Origin: Corynebacterium minutissimum
GTDB lineage: Bacteria; Actinomycetota; Actinomycetes; Mycobacteriales; Mycobacteriaceae
Assembly: GCF_016889765.1 (NCBI RefSeq)
Contig: NZ_CP069533.1
Span: 744,001 to 808,000 of the forward strand
Length of the DNA stretch: 64,000 bases
Direction: 5' to 3'
Shown here: positions 1 through 8,740 of the stretch, one piece after another
How the letters are laid out: each line of letters opens with the position of its first letter
Position numbering within the stretch: position 1 is the stretch's first letter
Made by a program: the position numbers and the translations under genes
Notes under the pieces: generated by a model
The model's input: the letters and a program-made list of their open reading frames with translations, nothing else
Told to the model about the DNA's origin: nothing
The model's database searches: none

Positions 1-940
1 AGCCCTTGGCCACGGTGAAGGAGATGTCATCGACGGCGGTGAAATCACCAAAGCGTTGGGTCAGGCCCTCCACCTTTACCAAAGGTTCGCCCGCGGTGCG
101 TTCAGTAACCGGCGCGGCGCCGGCGTCGGCGACGGTGAGGGAGGGGGCGTCGGCAAGCAGGCGTTTGGTGTAGTCGTGCTGCGGGTTCGTCAGGACAGTG
201 GCGGCTAGGCCCTCCTCGCGCAGCTGGCCGGACTCCATGACCACCACGCGGTCGGCGCGATCGCCCGCCACCGCCAAGTCGTGGGTGATAAAGAGGATGC
301 CCATGCCGAGCTCCGCGCGCATGTCATCGAGGAGATCGAGGATAATCTTCTGCACCGTGACATCGAGGGCAGAAGTGGGCTCGTCGGCGATGATGAGGTC
401 CGGCTCCAGCGCCACGGCCGCAGCGATGAGCACGCGCTGTTTCATACCGCCCGAGAGCTCGTGCGGGTACTGGTTATAGCGGCGCTCGGGGTCATCGATG
501 CCAACGCGCTCCAGCAGCTCCAGCGCGCGGGCTTTGCGCTCGGCGACGCTGCCGATGTGGTGGATGGCTAGGCCCTCCTCCACCGAGGCGCCGATGGTCT
601 TGAGAGGATTAAGCGAGTTGTTCGGGTCCTGCGGGATGAGCCCGATGCGGCGACCGCGCAGCTCGAGCCACTCGCGACGGCGCAACGAGGTGATATCGCG
701 GCCATCGAAGGTGATGGTGCCGGCGTCAATCGTGGCGTTGGAGGGCAGCAGGCCAATGGCGGCCATAGCAGAGGTGGTCTTGCCGGAGCCGGACTCGCCC
801 ACGATGGCGGTCATTTGCCCCGGGTACACTGCGAGATTGACCCCTTGGACGGCGGGAACGTCACCGCGTTCTGTGGCATAGGAGACGTTGAGGTCTCGCA
901 CGGTGAGCAGGGGCTGCGTTGAGCGTGTTGCTTCAGACAT
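1..940 (-). CDS. Dipeptide-type ABC transporter, double ATP-binding protein (3' end outside window)
   Basis: Cytoplasmic ATPase that should power the two permeases encoded just upstream in the same operon. The first nucleotide-binding domain is complete: Walker A GESGSGKT at residues 48-55, signature LSGGMKQR near residue 162 and Walker B LIIADEPTSALD near 185. After about residue 280 a second ABC domain begins (VEGLTQRFGDFTAVDDISF) and runs off the window edge, so this is the fused DppD-DppF layout. The ATG is one base after the permease stop, preceded by GGAGG, indicating translational coupling. What is imported is not shown by this gene; see the McbR box for the sulfur argument. Confidence 0.93.
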   Translation of the reverse strand, partial: MSEATRSTQPLLTVRDLNVSYATERGDVPAVQGVNLAVYPGQMTAIVGESGSGKTTSAMAAIGLLPSNATIDAGTITFDGRDITSLRRREWLELRGRRIGLIPQDPNNSLNPLKTIGASVEEGLAIHHIGSVAERKARALELLERVGIDDPERRYNQYPHELSGGMKQRVLIAAAVALEPDLIIADEPTSALDVTVQKIILDLLDDMRAELGMGILFITHDLAVAGDRADRVVVMESGQLREEGLAATVLTNPQHDYTKRLLADAPSLTVADAGAAPVTERTAGEPLVKVEGLTQRFGDFTAVDDISFTVAKG

Positions 941-941
941 T

Positions 942-1796
942 TTAGGCCTCCACGGGGAAGTTGCGGGACAGGCGGTTGGCGGACATCACCACGGCTGCCA
1001 GAGCGATGCCGGGCAGGATGATGAGCCACCAGGCGGTGGCCATGAAGTCGCGGCCCTCGGCAATAATGAGGCCCCACTCCGGGGTGGGCGGCGGGGCGCC
1101 GTAGCCCAGGAAGCCGAGAATCGACAGCTGCAGGATGGCAGTGCCGAACTGCAAGGTAGCCAGAGCGATAACCGGGGTCAGCGAGTTCGGCAGGATGTGG
1201 CGCAGCAGCACCGTGGTGCGGGTCGCGCCAGCACCGTAAGCCGCCTCGATGTACTCGGCATTGGCCACGGTGATGACCTGGGAGCGAGCCAGGCGCGCGA
1301 AGGTCGCCACCGAGGTCGCGCCGACGGCGACCGCCGCCTGGACCGAGCCGAAGCCCAGCACGATGATGATGGACAGCGACAGCAGGATGCCGGGGATGGA
1401 CAGCAGCACGTCGACAACGCGCATGAGGATAGTGTCAACGATTCCCCGCAGAGAACCAGCCAGCAAACCAATGAGCGTGCCGACGACGAGCCCCACCGCC
1501 ACGGCGATGAGCGCCCCAAGGAGGGACTGGCGCGCGCCGTAGACCACGCGGGCATAGAGGTCACGGCCCACCGCATCGGTGCCCATGAGGTGGCCATTCT
1601 CGCCCGGCGGGAGCAAGGCGACGTCGGTGCCGGCATACGGGTCGGCCGACGTAAACAGGCCCGGGAACAACGCAGCAAGGAAAGCCACGGCCAGAATAAC
1701 GATGGCGATAAGAGAGCCCGGCTTAAGCCAAGGGTTACCCTGGCCAGCAGCGGCACGACGGTAGCCGCGGCGCGGCTTAGTGTGCATCATGCTCAT
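942..1796 (-). CDS. Dipeptide-type ABC transporter permease (DppC-like)
   Basis: Inner-membrane permease of 284 residues, the usual DppC length. One N-terminal membrane helix (about residues 29-50) is followed by a periplasmic stretch with the family pattern HLMGTDAVGRDLYARVVYG, then the BPD_transp_1 core of five helices. The EAA loop is readable as EAAYGAGATRTTVLLRHILPN. It overlaps the upstream permease by 4 bases (ATGA) and its stop almost touches the ATPase start, so the three genes form one translationally coupled unit. Probable role: importing a peptide-like or peptide-bound solute handed over by the lipoprotein at 2801-4432. Confidence 0.93.
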   Translation of the reverse strand: MSMMHTKPRRGYRRAAAGQGNPWLKPGSLIAIVILAVAFLAALFPGLFTSADPYAGTDVALLPPGENGHLMGTDAVGRDLYARVVYGARQSLLGALIAVAVGLVVGTLIGLLAGSLRGIVDTILMRVVDVLLSIPGILLSLSIIIVLGFGSVQAAVAVGATSVATFARLARSQVITVANAEYIEAAYGAGATRTTVLLRHILPNSLTPVIALATLQFGTAILQLSILGFLGYGAPPPTPEWGLIIAEGRDFMATAWWLIILPGIALAAVVMSANRLSRNFPVEA

Positions 1797-2800
1797 GAGC
1801 GCACCGTCCTTTCTTCAGAGCCAACAGCCGGGGCTGCGGCGGGCGTCCGGGGAGCCTTGTGGTCGGAGGACTTCGCCCGCAGGCGCGGATCGAGCACTGG
1901 GTAGAGAAGGTCCACAACAAGGTTGATGATGATGTAGGAAGTAGCAGCGATAAGCACCACAGCCAGCAACACCGGGGTATCGCGGTTAGCCACGGCCTGG
2001 GCGGTCATGTAGCCCAAACCGGTGCGACCAAAGACGGTCTCCGTCACCACGGCACCACCCACCAGCTCGCCGAAAAGCAAGCCCGCCATGGTCAGAGTCG
2101 GCAGCAGCGAGTTGCGGAGGATGGTGCGCCAGAAAATCCAGGACTCCGAGGCACCACGCGAGCGCACCGCCTGCACGAAGGGACGCGATTGCGTCTCATC
2201 GATAGAGCGGATGAGCACCTGGATGAGCGGAGCAGTCATCGGAACCGCCAGCGTGAGCGTAGGCAAGATAAGCCCCTCCACGCTGCCGGGCTCAATGACG
2301 CGTACCCAGCCCAGCTGGAAGGAAAAGACCTGGATGAGCAGAATACCGATCCAGAATCCGGGCAGGGAGACCATGAGGGACGGCAGGCCACGGAAGAAGG
2401 TAGCGATACTACCCATCCCCGGCAACGTGGCCAAAAAGGCCACCAGCACGGCCACGATGATGGCCAAGCCAATGGCGCAAGCGGCGAGGATGAGGGTGCG
2501 GGGAAGGGCGTCGGCAAGCAGCGTGGCTACCGGCGCACCCGACTGCGTCGAGTTACCGAAATGGCCGGTCAGGAAACCACCCAACGCGGTGAAGTACTGA
2601 ACCATGAGCGGCTTGTCGACGCCCATCTCCTCCCGGATAGCGTCAATCTCTGCTTGGGACAGGCCCAGGGCCGGGTCACCGAAGCGCGACTGCACCGCAT
2701 CCGACGGCAGCGCCGAGAGGAGGAAGAAGGCCACGGTATAGGTAATAAGCAGCACGAGCACGGCTTGCCCGATGCGGCTAAGAATCTGGCGGGTTGTCAT
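1793..2800 (-). CDS. Dipeptide-type ABC transporter permease (DppB-like)
   Basis: Inner-membrane permease of 335 residues that would pair with the DppC-like protein. It starts with the typical DppB N-terminus (a helix at about residues 10-31 followed by a periplasmic segment containing DPALGLSQAEIDAIREEMG) and has an EAA loop at VRSRGASESWIFWRTILRNS. The C-terminal tail of about 30 residues (SSDHKAPRTPAAAP) is longer and more Pro/Ala-rich than usual and probably unstructured. Its start directly abuts the stop of the solute-binding protein gene. Confidence 0.93.
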   Translation of the reverse strand: MTTRQILSRIGQAVLVLLITYTVAFFLLSALPSDAVQSRFGDPALGLSQAEIDAIREEMGVDKPLMVQYFTALGGFLTGHFGNSTQSGAPVATLLADALPRTLILAACAIGLAIIVAVLVAFLATLPGMGSIATFFRGLPSLMVSLPGFWIGILLIQVFSFQLGWVRVIEPGSVEGLILPTLTLAVPMTAPLIQVLIRSIDETQSRPFVQAVRSRGASESWIFWRTILRNSLLPTLTMAGLLFGELVGGAVVTETVFGRTGLGYMTAQAVANRDTPVLLAVVLIAATSYIIINLVVDLLYPVLDPRLRAKSSDHKAPRTPAAAPAVGSEERTVRS

Positions 2801-4432
2801 CTACTTGCCCTTCCTGTCGATGGTGACCTCGTAGAACCACGGACGCGCGACCGACTCGGGGCTAAAGCCGGATACCTCCGGACGCACGGCGTAAACCACG
2901 GGTTCCTCAAAGAGCGGCAGTGCATAGGCCTGCTCCGTGATGTAATCCTGGACGTCTTCAGTGGCCTTGATGCGGCCTTGCACGTCGGGGGTGCCGAGGA
3001 CGACGTCGAGAAGCTCTTGCAGGTGCTTATCGACGGGCTCCCCTTCCCCATCCTGGTTAAGGAAAGCGTCGCGGTTGTTGATGCCGTAGAGCGAGGTGAT
3101 GACGTCGTAATCGGCGCGGCCCACCATCGAGTGATAAATCTGCACCTTGTTGACGTCCTTGGCGTCGGCGTTCTGGGTGGCCTGGTCACCGGCGTTGACT
3201 TGGATTTCAATTCCGATTCCGCGCAGCTGATCCTGCACCATCGTCATGACCTCTTTGGAGCGCGGCTGCGGCAGCGCGGTGTTCGTGCGCAGGCTCAGGC
3301 GCTTTCCGTCCTTGACGCGGATGCCATCGGGGCCTGGCTTCCAGCCAGCCTCATCGAGGAGGCGCTTCGACTCCTCCGGGTCGAACGTATAGGCAGCGGA
3401 TTGGTCCTTGTAGGCCAAGCCGGTCTTCGCCACGGTTGAGGTGGCCAGCGGGTAAGAATCGGAGAAGAGCACGCGGAGAATCTCCTCGCGGTCGACGCCG
3501 TGAATGATGGCCTCGCGCACACGTTTGTCCTGCAGCAGCGGGTGATCGAAACGGAAGGCGAACTGGTTATTCATCGAGTTGGTACCGCGCGAGACAATGC
3601 TGATGCCGCGGTCTTCCAACAAGGATTCCTGCGGGGCGGAAATCTGGCGGGCGATGTCCGCTTGTCCCGAGGTAATTGCGCCGGTGCGCACGGACTCCTC
3701 AGCGGCCAAGATGTAGTGAATGCCGTCGATCTGCGCGCGGCCTTGGTGCTTCACGGCGGGCGGGGCCCAGTCATAATCCTCGCGGGCCTCGAGCTTAAGA
3801 TCGGTGCCGATTTCTTCCGACTCCACCACGAACGGCCCAGAACCAATGACGTTCACCGCGTTGCCGGGGCCGAAGCCCTCGTTGTCGAGCGCGAGGGTCG
3901 AATCAGATAGCAGGCCAGCGTTGTAGGCGGAGGTGGCTTGGAGGAAGCCTGGGGAGGGTTTGGTGAAGTAGAACTTCACGGTGTCCTCGTCAACGACCTC
4001 GCCGCGGTCATAATTCGCGATCTGCTCCGAGCTGGTCAGCGTGCGGGTTTTATCGCCGCGGCCAAACAGGTCAAAGTTAGCCACGACGTTCTCCGCGGTA
4101 AGCGGGGAGCCATCGGAGTACGTGACGTCCGTGCGGATATCGAAGGTGTACTCGGTGGCGTCCTCGTTGACTTCGGGCATCTGCGTGGCGATCCACGGCG
4201 AGAGATCCAAGGTCACTGGGTCTTGGTATAGGAGGCGGTCGGTGAGCTGGTTGACCACGCCGCCGTTGGGATAGAAACCCGCTGCGGGTGGGTACAGCGT
4301 GCGGAAAAATTGCGGCTCGAGATAGGTGAGGACGTTGTCCTCCCCGGCCGGCCGGTCTGCGGCCGAGCAGGCGCCAACGGAAGCGGCAAGAGCTGCGGCC
4401 AGGGTGGCGGCGAGTGCGCGTAGAGTTTTCAC
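2801..4432 (-). CDS. Solute-binding lipoprotein, family 5 (dipeptide-type ABC importer)
   Basis: Extracellular solute-binding protein of about 543 residues, anchored to the membrane by a lipidated cysteine. I chose the GTG at 4432 because it gives a short lipoprotein signal (MKTLRALAATLAAALAA) ending in the lipobox SVGAC and has GAAAG eight bases upstream. A longer reading frame upstream has no such features. The mature part shows the SBP_bac_5 pattern, for example DLSPWIATQMPEV and YTFDIRTDVTYSDGSPLTAENV. It is first in an operon with two permeases and a double ATPase. As I recall, related C. glutamicum genes (cg2675-cg2678) lie near metB and belong to the McbR sulfur regulon; the operator upstream agrees. 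Confidence 0.92.
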   Translation of the reverse strand: MKTLRALAATLAAALAASVGACSAADRPAGEDNVLTYLEPQFFRTLYPPAAGFYPNGGVVNQLTDRLLYQDPVTLDLSPWIATQMPEVNEDATEYTFDIRTDVTYSDGSPLTAENVVANFDLFGRGDKTRTLTSSEQIANYDRGEVVDEDTVKFYFTKPSPGFLQATSAYNAGLLSDSTLALDNEGFGPGNAVNVIGSGPFVVESEEIGTDLKLEAREDYDWAPPAVKHQGRAQIDGIHYILAAEESVRTGAITSGQADIARQISAPQESLLEDRGISIVSRGTNSMNNQFAFRFDHPLLQDKRVREAIIHGVDREEILRVLFSDSYPLATSTVAKTGLAYKDQSAAYTFDPEESKRLLDEAGWKPGPDGIRVKDGKRLSLRTNTALPQPRSKEVMTMVQDQLRGIGIEIQVNAGDQATQNADAKDVNKVQIYHSMVGRADYDVITSLYGINNRDAFLNQDGEGEPVDKHLQELLDVVLGTPDVQGRIKATEDVQDYITEQAYALPLFEEPVVYAVRPEVSGFSPESVARPWFYEVTIDRKGK

Positions 4433-4487
4433 GGTAAGAGCTTTCACAAGGTAGTTCGTTGTCGTGCGTGTGGATTTAACACAACGC

Positions 4488-4501
4488 ATACCGACCGGTA
4501 T
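4488..4501. promoter_or_regulatory. 14-bp perfect-armed dyad, possible second operator in the divergent promoter
   Basis: ATACCGACCGGTAT consists of two 6-base arms (ATACCG/CGGTAT) around AC. It lies between the lipoprotein start and the McbR box. Operators of this shape are common for TetR-type regulators, but the regulator cannot be named. It could also be chance in a GC-rich genome. Confidence 0.35.
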
Positions 4502-4509
4502 TATTCCAC

Positions 4510-4525
4510 TAGACAGCATAGTCTA
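4510..4525. promoter_or_regulatory. Perfect McbR-type operator (TAGAC-N6-GTCTA)
   Basis: TAGACAGCATAGTCTA matches the C. glutamicum McbR consensus TAGAC-N6-GTCTA at all ten fixed positions. McbR is a TetR-type repressor of methionine and cysteine genes that responds to S-adenosylhomocysteine. The site sits between the ABC importer operon (minus) and the FAD/NAD(P)-binding protein (plus), 20 bases before the latter's ATG, so it could repress both. The mcbR gene is not in this window. Confidence 0.7.
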
Positions 4526-4545
4526 ACAATTGAGGTTTGATTATT

Positions 4546-6426
4546 ATGCCTTCCATCGCCCTCATTGGCGCCGGCCCACGTGGCATCTCGCTGGTTGAGC
4601 GCCTCGCCGCCCACCTGCGCGCCACCCCTCTTGCAGCACCCCTGACGCTGCACATCATCGACGACGCCCCACTGGGCGCCGGCCGCATTTGGGATACCGA
4701 GCAAACTCGCACGCTGTGCATGAACACGCTCGCTGGCGCGGTAACCCTCTTCACCGAGCCGGGTTCCACCACCACCGCCCCGGTACTGGAAGGCCCCATT
4801 CTCTACGAGTGGATCCAGCTGCTGCGCGGCGAGCGCCCAGACCTTTCCCCCGCCAAACTGGAGCTTTACGACGCCTTCCCACCCCACCGCGACCTCGCCA
4901 GCTCCTTCGCCGAAGAGCTTGAACAGACCCGTCCAGAGTCCAACCCTTCCCGCGCACTCTACGGCGCCTACCTGGAGTGGGTCTATGAGGTAGCACTGGC
5001 ACAGCTGCCGGAGAACGTTAACGTGGTCGAGCACCGCGCCCGCGCGCTGTCCGTGGAGGACAGCGGTGAGCAGGATGTCATTACACTTTCCGATGACACC
5101 ACCATCACCGCCGACGCCACCGCCCTGGCCTACGGCTGGCAGGTCCCCGCTCTGAACGAATCCGAGCGCGCCCTGGCGGGCGCTGCACAGTCGGGTCTGC
5201 ACTGGGTACGCCCCGACAACCCCGTCGAGCAGCCAGTGAGCGACGTTCCTGCGGGCGAGAAGGTTCTGGTCCGCGGACTGGGAATGGGCTTCTTCGACGT
5301 CATGGCTCTGCTCACCATCGACCGCGGTGGTGAGTTTGTGGAGGATCCTTCGACGCGCTCCGGGCTGCGCTACGAGCCGAGCGGCGACGAGCCGCACTTC
5401 ATCGTGAGTTCGGGCCGCGGATACCCGTATATTCCGAAGTCGGAGTACCACGCGTTGCCACCGAAGGCAGCGTTGACTCGCTTCCGCGCCGCGGTGGCCG
5501 CTCTCGATCCGAAGGCTGAGCTCGACTTCGGCACCCAGCTGCTGCCGCACATCCTGCGCGATGCCTACGCCGAGTACTACGAGAATCAGGCGCGCGTGGC
5601 CCCTGAGGCGCTTAAGCGCCCCCTCGAGGACATCCTGGCAACTATCGACGCCACCGCGGTTGATGCCGCGGACTTGCGCAGCATGACGGACCAGCTCACT
5701 GCTGCGCTCGAGGGTTTCTCGAGCCAGCCGCTAGACCTGGCACACTGGGCTCACCCGCTAGCCGATTTCGAAGGCGGTGACCTTACTGAATACATCGCCG
5801 AGGGCTTGGCCCGCGATATCCGCGAGGCAGTCGCTGCTGCCGATTCTCCGCTGAAGTCCGCGCTGTGGGCCATCTCCGCCGCGCGCAAGCCCGCCTCCAT
5901 AGCTGGTTCCGAGGGTCGCATGACGTGGGAGTCCCGGACCAGTACCTACAAGGAATTCATGGCGTTCGGCCAGATGGTGGGCTCTGGCCCGCCGCTGTTC
6001 CGCACGCGCCAACTGCTCGCGCTTGTCGACGCCGGCCTCGCCACCTTCCTCGGCGAGCGGCCCCAGCTCGAGGTGGGCGAGAAGTTTACGCTGCGCACCG
6101 CGCATGGCGAAGCCTCCTCGGCCTGGCTTATCGACGCCTGGATGCACTCCCCCGACGTCCGCCGCGCCGCCGACCCTCTCGCGGTCTCGCTCAACGGCCG
6201 CGTGCGTGCCTTCGTTGACCACGGCCAGGCCACGGGTTCACCGGAAACAACCTGGAACCGTCGCGTCGTGAACCCCGGCGGTGGTGAGGACCCCCGCCTG
6301 CACATCGTCGGCATTCCCACCTACGCGCAGTGGCCGGATACCACCATCTCCCCCATGCCGGGCACAGACCCGCTCATGCTGCAGGAGACCGACCGCACTG
6401 CTGGTTCCCTCCTCAGCACCCTTTAG
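4546..6426 (+). CDS. FAD/NAD(P)-binding protein (NAD_binding_9 type)
   Basis: A 626-residue soluble flavoprotein-like enzyme of unknown reaction. The N-terminus has a dinucleotide-binding fold, IALIGAGPRGISLVERL (about residues 4-20), and a second nucleotide-binding motif, VLVRGLGMGFFDVMALL, lies near residue 240. This two-site layout suggests FAD plus NAD(P)H and an oxidation or monooxygenation. The ATG at 4546 has GAGG ten bases upstream; a TTG three codons earlier lies too close to it. It is divergent from the ABC importer and shares the McbR box, so it may process an imported organosulfur compound. From memory, similar proteins travel with dipeptide-type importers and luciferase-like monooxygenases. 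Confidence 0.85.
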   Translation: MPSIALIGAGPRGISLVERLAAHLRATPLAAPLTLHIIDDAPLGAGRIWDTEQTRTLCMNTLAGAVTLFTEPGSTTTAPVLEGPILYEWIQLLRGERPDLSPAKLELYDAFPPHRDLASSFAEELEQTRPESNPSRALYGAYLEWVYEVALAQLPENVNVVEHRARALSVEDSGEQDVITLSDDTTITADATALAYGWQVPALNESERALAGAAQSGLHWVRPDNPVEQPVSDVPAGEKVLVRGLGMGFFDVMALLTIDRGGEFVEDPSTRSGLRYEPSGDEPHFIVSSGRGYPYIPKSEYHALPPKAALTRFRAAVAALDPKAELDFGTQLLPHILRDAYAEYYENQARVAPEALKRPLEDILATIDATAVDAADLRSMTDQLTAALEGFSSQPLDLAHWAHPLADFEGGDLTEYIAEGLARDIREAVAAADSPLKSALWAISAARKPASIAGSEGRMTWESRTSTYKEFMAFGQMVGSGPPLFRTRQLLALVDAGLATFLGERPQLEVGEKFTLRTAHGEASSAWLIDAWMHSPDVRRAADPLAVSLNGRVRAFVDHGQATGSPETTWNRRVVNPGGGEDPRLHIVGIPTYAQWPDTTISPMPGTDPLMLQETDRTAGSLLSTL

Positions 6427-6435
6427 CTAACACGT

Positions 6436-6463
6436 GGCCCTGACTCCTCGGGGCCTCTTTCCC
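6436..6463. terminator. Weak GC hairpin between converging genes
   Basis: GGCCC and GGGCC arms flank a loop, followed by a pyrimidine-rich stretch (TCTTTCCCC), in the 47-base gap between the flavoprotein stop and the metB stop. The stem is short, so this is only a candidate terminator. Confidence 0.4.
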
Positions 6464-6473
6464 CCCACGGGTT

Positions 6474-7634
6474 TTAGTTCAGGGCGTCGAGGGCCTGCTC
6501 GAGGTCAGCCAGTAGGTCATCGATGGACTCAATGCCCACCGAGATGCGCACCAGATCCGCCGGCGGGACAAGCTCGGAGCCCTCAGCCGAGATGTGCGTC
6601 ATGTTCTGCGGGTGCTCAATAAGGGACTCCACACCTCCGAGGGACTCGGCGAGTGAGATGAGTTTAGTGTTGAGACACACCTGGCGGGCATGTTCTTCGC
6701 TGTGGAAGCGCACTGACATCATGCCTCCGAAGCCGCGCATCTGCTTCTTCGCCAGCTCGTGGCCGGGGTGGGAAGGCAGGCCCGGGTAGAGAACCTGCTT
6801 GACCTCGGGGCGGGTCTCGAGGAATTCGGCCACGGCCTGCGCGTTGGCGCAATGGCGGTCCATGCGAACCTCGAGGGTCTTGATGCCGCGGGCGGTAAGG
6901 TAGGCGTCGAAAGGCGAGGACACCGCGCCGACGTTGCCTTGGAAATAGAGTAGGCGCTCATCCATCTCAGCCGAGTTGGTAACAACCGCACCGCCGAGCA
7001 CATCGGAGTGGCCACCCAGGTACTTCGTGGTGGAATGCAGCACGTGGTCCGCGCCCAGCTCCAACGGGTTTTGCAGGTAGGGCGTGGCGAAGGTGTTGTC
7101 GACGACGATGTGGGCGTCGGAAAGCGCTTTGACCGCCTGAGCCACCTCGGCGATGTCCGTAACGGTGGTGGCCGGGTTGGTGGGAGTCTCGAGCCAAATG
7201 AGCTTCGTATTCTCCTGGATAGCCGCCTTAACCGCCGCAGTATCCGCGGTGTTGACGATGCTCAGCTCCACGCCCCACTCGCCGTAGTCGTGGTGGAGCA
7301 GGCGATACATGCCGCCATAGGCATCGTTACCCAAAATCACGTGGTCACCCGGGCGCACGATGATGCGGATGAGGGTATCGACCGCCGCCATGCCCGTGGC
7401 AAAGCAGCGCGCGTACGACGCGTTTTCAAGTGCCGCGAGGGTTTTCTCCAAGGAGTGGACCGTGGGGTTGGCCACGCGGCCATACTCGTAACCGCCGCGC
7501 AGCTGCGCGAGACCATCCTGTTGGAAGGTCGTGGAAGCATAAATCGGCACGTTGATGGATCCCATATACGGATCCGGCTGGTAACCGGCATGGATGGAAC
7601 GCGAAGAAAAGCCAAGAGTGCGGTTGTCAGTCAT
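6474..7634 (-). CDS. metB: Cystathionine gamma-synthase
   Basis: PLP enzyme of 386 residues that joins O-acetyl- or O-succinyl-homoserine to cysteine, giving cystathionine in methionine synthesis. The PLP-binding lysine is K204 in STTKYLGGHSD, with the aspartate that contacts the pyridine nitrogen at D179 (IVVDNTFATPYLQNP). The N-terminal GYEYGRVANPT and the C-terminal LVRISVGIESIDDLLADL are characteristic. Cystathionine gamma-lyases are close relatives, but the length and the McbR-linked neighbours favour MetB. A degenerate McbR-like site lies 13 bases upstream. Confidence 0.93.
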   Translation of the reverse strand: MTDNRTLGFSSRSIHAGYQPDPYMGSINVPIYASTTFQQDGLAQLRGGYEYGRVANPTVHSLEKTLAALENASYARCFATGMAAVDTLIRIIVRPGDHVILGNDAYGGMYRLLHHDYGEWGVELSIVNTADTAAVKAAIQENTKLIWLETPTNPATTVTDIAEVAQAVKALSDAHIVVDNTFATPYLQNPLELGADHVLHSTTKYLGGHSDVLGGAVVTNSAEMDERLLYFQGNVGAVSSPFDAYLTARGIKTLEVRMDRHCANAQAVAEFLETRPEVKQVLYPGLPSHPGHELAKKQMRGFGGMMSVRFHSEEHARQVCLNTKLISLAESLGGVESLIEHPQNMTHISAEGSELVPPADLVRISVGIESIDDLLADLEQALDALN

Positions 7635-7646
7635 GGCACATCAGTC

Positions 7647-7662
7647 TAGACCAAGCTGTTCA
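7647..7662. promoter_or_regulatory. Degenerate McbR-like site upstream of metB
   Basis: TAGAC-CAAGCT-GTTCA matches 8 of the 10 fixed McbR positions, 13 bases before the metB ATG on the minus strand. metB is a known McbR target in C. glutamicum, which makes a real site plausible. The imperfect right half keeps confidence low. It overlaps the palindrome GTCTAGAC. Confidence 0.35.
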
Positions 7663-7745
7663 GTAGCGAGAGTGACAGCCTTTTAATATTCACTCATCGT
7701 GCCTACTATCGGTAGGCGTCCCTCACGAGCAAACGAAAGGCCCCC

Positions 7746-8738
7746 GTGATCACTTTTACTACCGCCGAAGACACCGCCGTCGATAGCGTCACCCAGTGGT
7801 GGCAGAGCGAGCACATGCGCTCGTGGCTCGTCGATAAGCCCATCGGCATCGGGCTCATCCTGATCGTCGCCATCGTGGGCAATTGGCTACTACGCCGCCT
7901 CATCACCAAGCTGGCTGATAACAGCATCAAAAAGGGCAAGCTGAGCTCGCCCCTCTCCCCGCGCAAGACTCACGTGGAAACCGACAAAGCCCTCGCCTCC
8001 ACCAACGAAGCCCGCCGAGTGTCCCGAATCCAGACCCTGGCGGGCGTCGGACGTTCGGCGGTAACTATCTTCGTCTGGGTCTGGGCCGTGCTCGCCATCC
8101 TGGACAAACTTGGCGTCAACGTCGCCCCGCTCGTGGCTTCAGCAGGTGTTGTTGGTGTCGCCCTCGGTTTCGGCGCCCAAGCACTGGTCAAGGACTTCCT
8201 CTCCGGCATTTTCATGCTCATGGAGGACCAGTACGGCATCGGTGACACCATCGACTTGGGCAACGGCGTCTTCGGCGATGTGGAATCCATCTCCCTGCGT
8301 ATCACCACCGTCCGCGATATCGACGGCGCCCTGTGGTACGTGCGCAACGGCGAGATTCTGCAAGTGGCCAACCACTCCGACCGCTACTCGGTGGCCCGCA
8401 TCCAGGTGCCGGTGGCCCTGAGCAACGACCCAGACAAGGCCTTCTCCGTCATCAGCGCCGCGGCTGCCGACGCCTCCCACGACCCCACCATCCGTGACAA
8501 CATCTTGGCCGAACCCACCGTCAACGGCATGTCTGGCCTTGAGGTAGACCACATGTCCTACCGCGTGTCCGTTAAAACCCTGCCCGGCAAACAGTGGGAC
8601 GTCCAGCGCGCTCTCCAGTCCAAGATTCTCAGCGCTATGCATGCAGAAAGTATTTCCACCCCCTACCCGCGTGGGATGGCCATCTTCGACATGGAAGAAT
8701 CAGGTCAAGGACAAGGCCTGACGCGAAAGGAAGACTAG
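7746..8738 (+). CDS. MscS-family mechanosensitive channel
   Basis: Membrane channel of 330 residues that opens under membrane tension and releases solutes after osmotic downshift. Helices are visible at about residues 33-55, 100-120 and 125-145; the last carries the glycine/alanine-rich pore-helix pattern VASAGVVGVALGFGAQALVKDFLSG. The cytoplasmic beta domain follows (GIGDTIDLGNGVFGDVESISLRITTVRD). The GTG start has GAAAGG upstream. A small dyad, GCCTAC-TATCG-GTAGGC at 7701-7717, overlaps the likely promoter. Length fits short actinobacterial MscS proteins, without the large extension of C. glutamicum MscCG. Confidence 0.9.
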   Translation: MITFTTAEDTAVDSVTQWWQSEHMRSWLVDKPIGIGLILIVAIVGNWLLRRLITKLADNSIKKGKLSSPLSPRKTHVETDKALASTNEARRVSRIQTLAGVGRSAVTIFVWVWAVLAILDKLGVNVAPLVASAGVVGVALGFGAQALVKDFLSGIFMLMEDQYGIGDTIDLGNGVFGDVESISLRITTVRDIDGALWYVRNGEILQVANHSDRYSVARIQVPVALSNDPDKAFSVISAAAADASHDPTIRDNILAEPTVNGMSGLEVDHMSYRVSVKTLPGKQWDVQRALQSKILSAMHAESISTPYPRGMAIFDMEESGQGQGLTRKED

Positions 8739-8740
8739 GC

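Noticed and set aside
888..3439. Long plus-strand open frames of 338 and 526 codons
   Set aside because: They are antisense to the dipeptide importer genes, whose proteins match known families. Their translations are rich in Arg, His and Gln, typical of the opposite strand of GC-rich genes.
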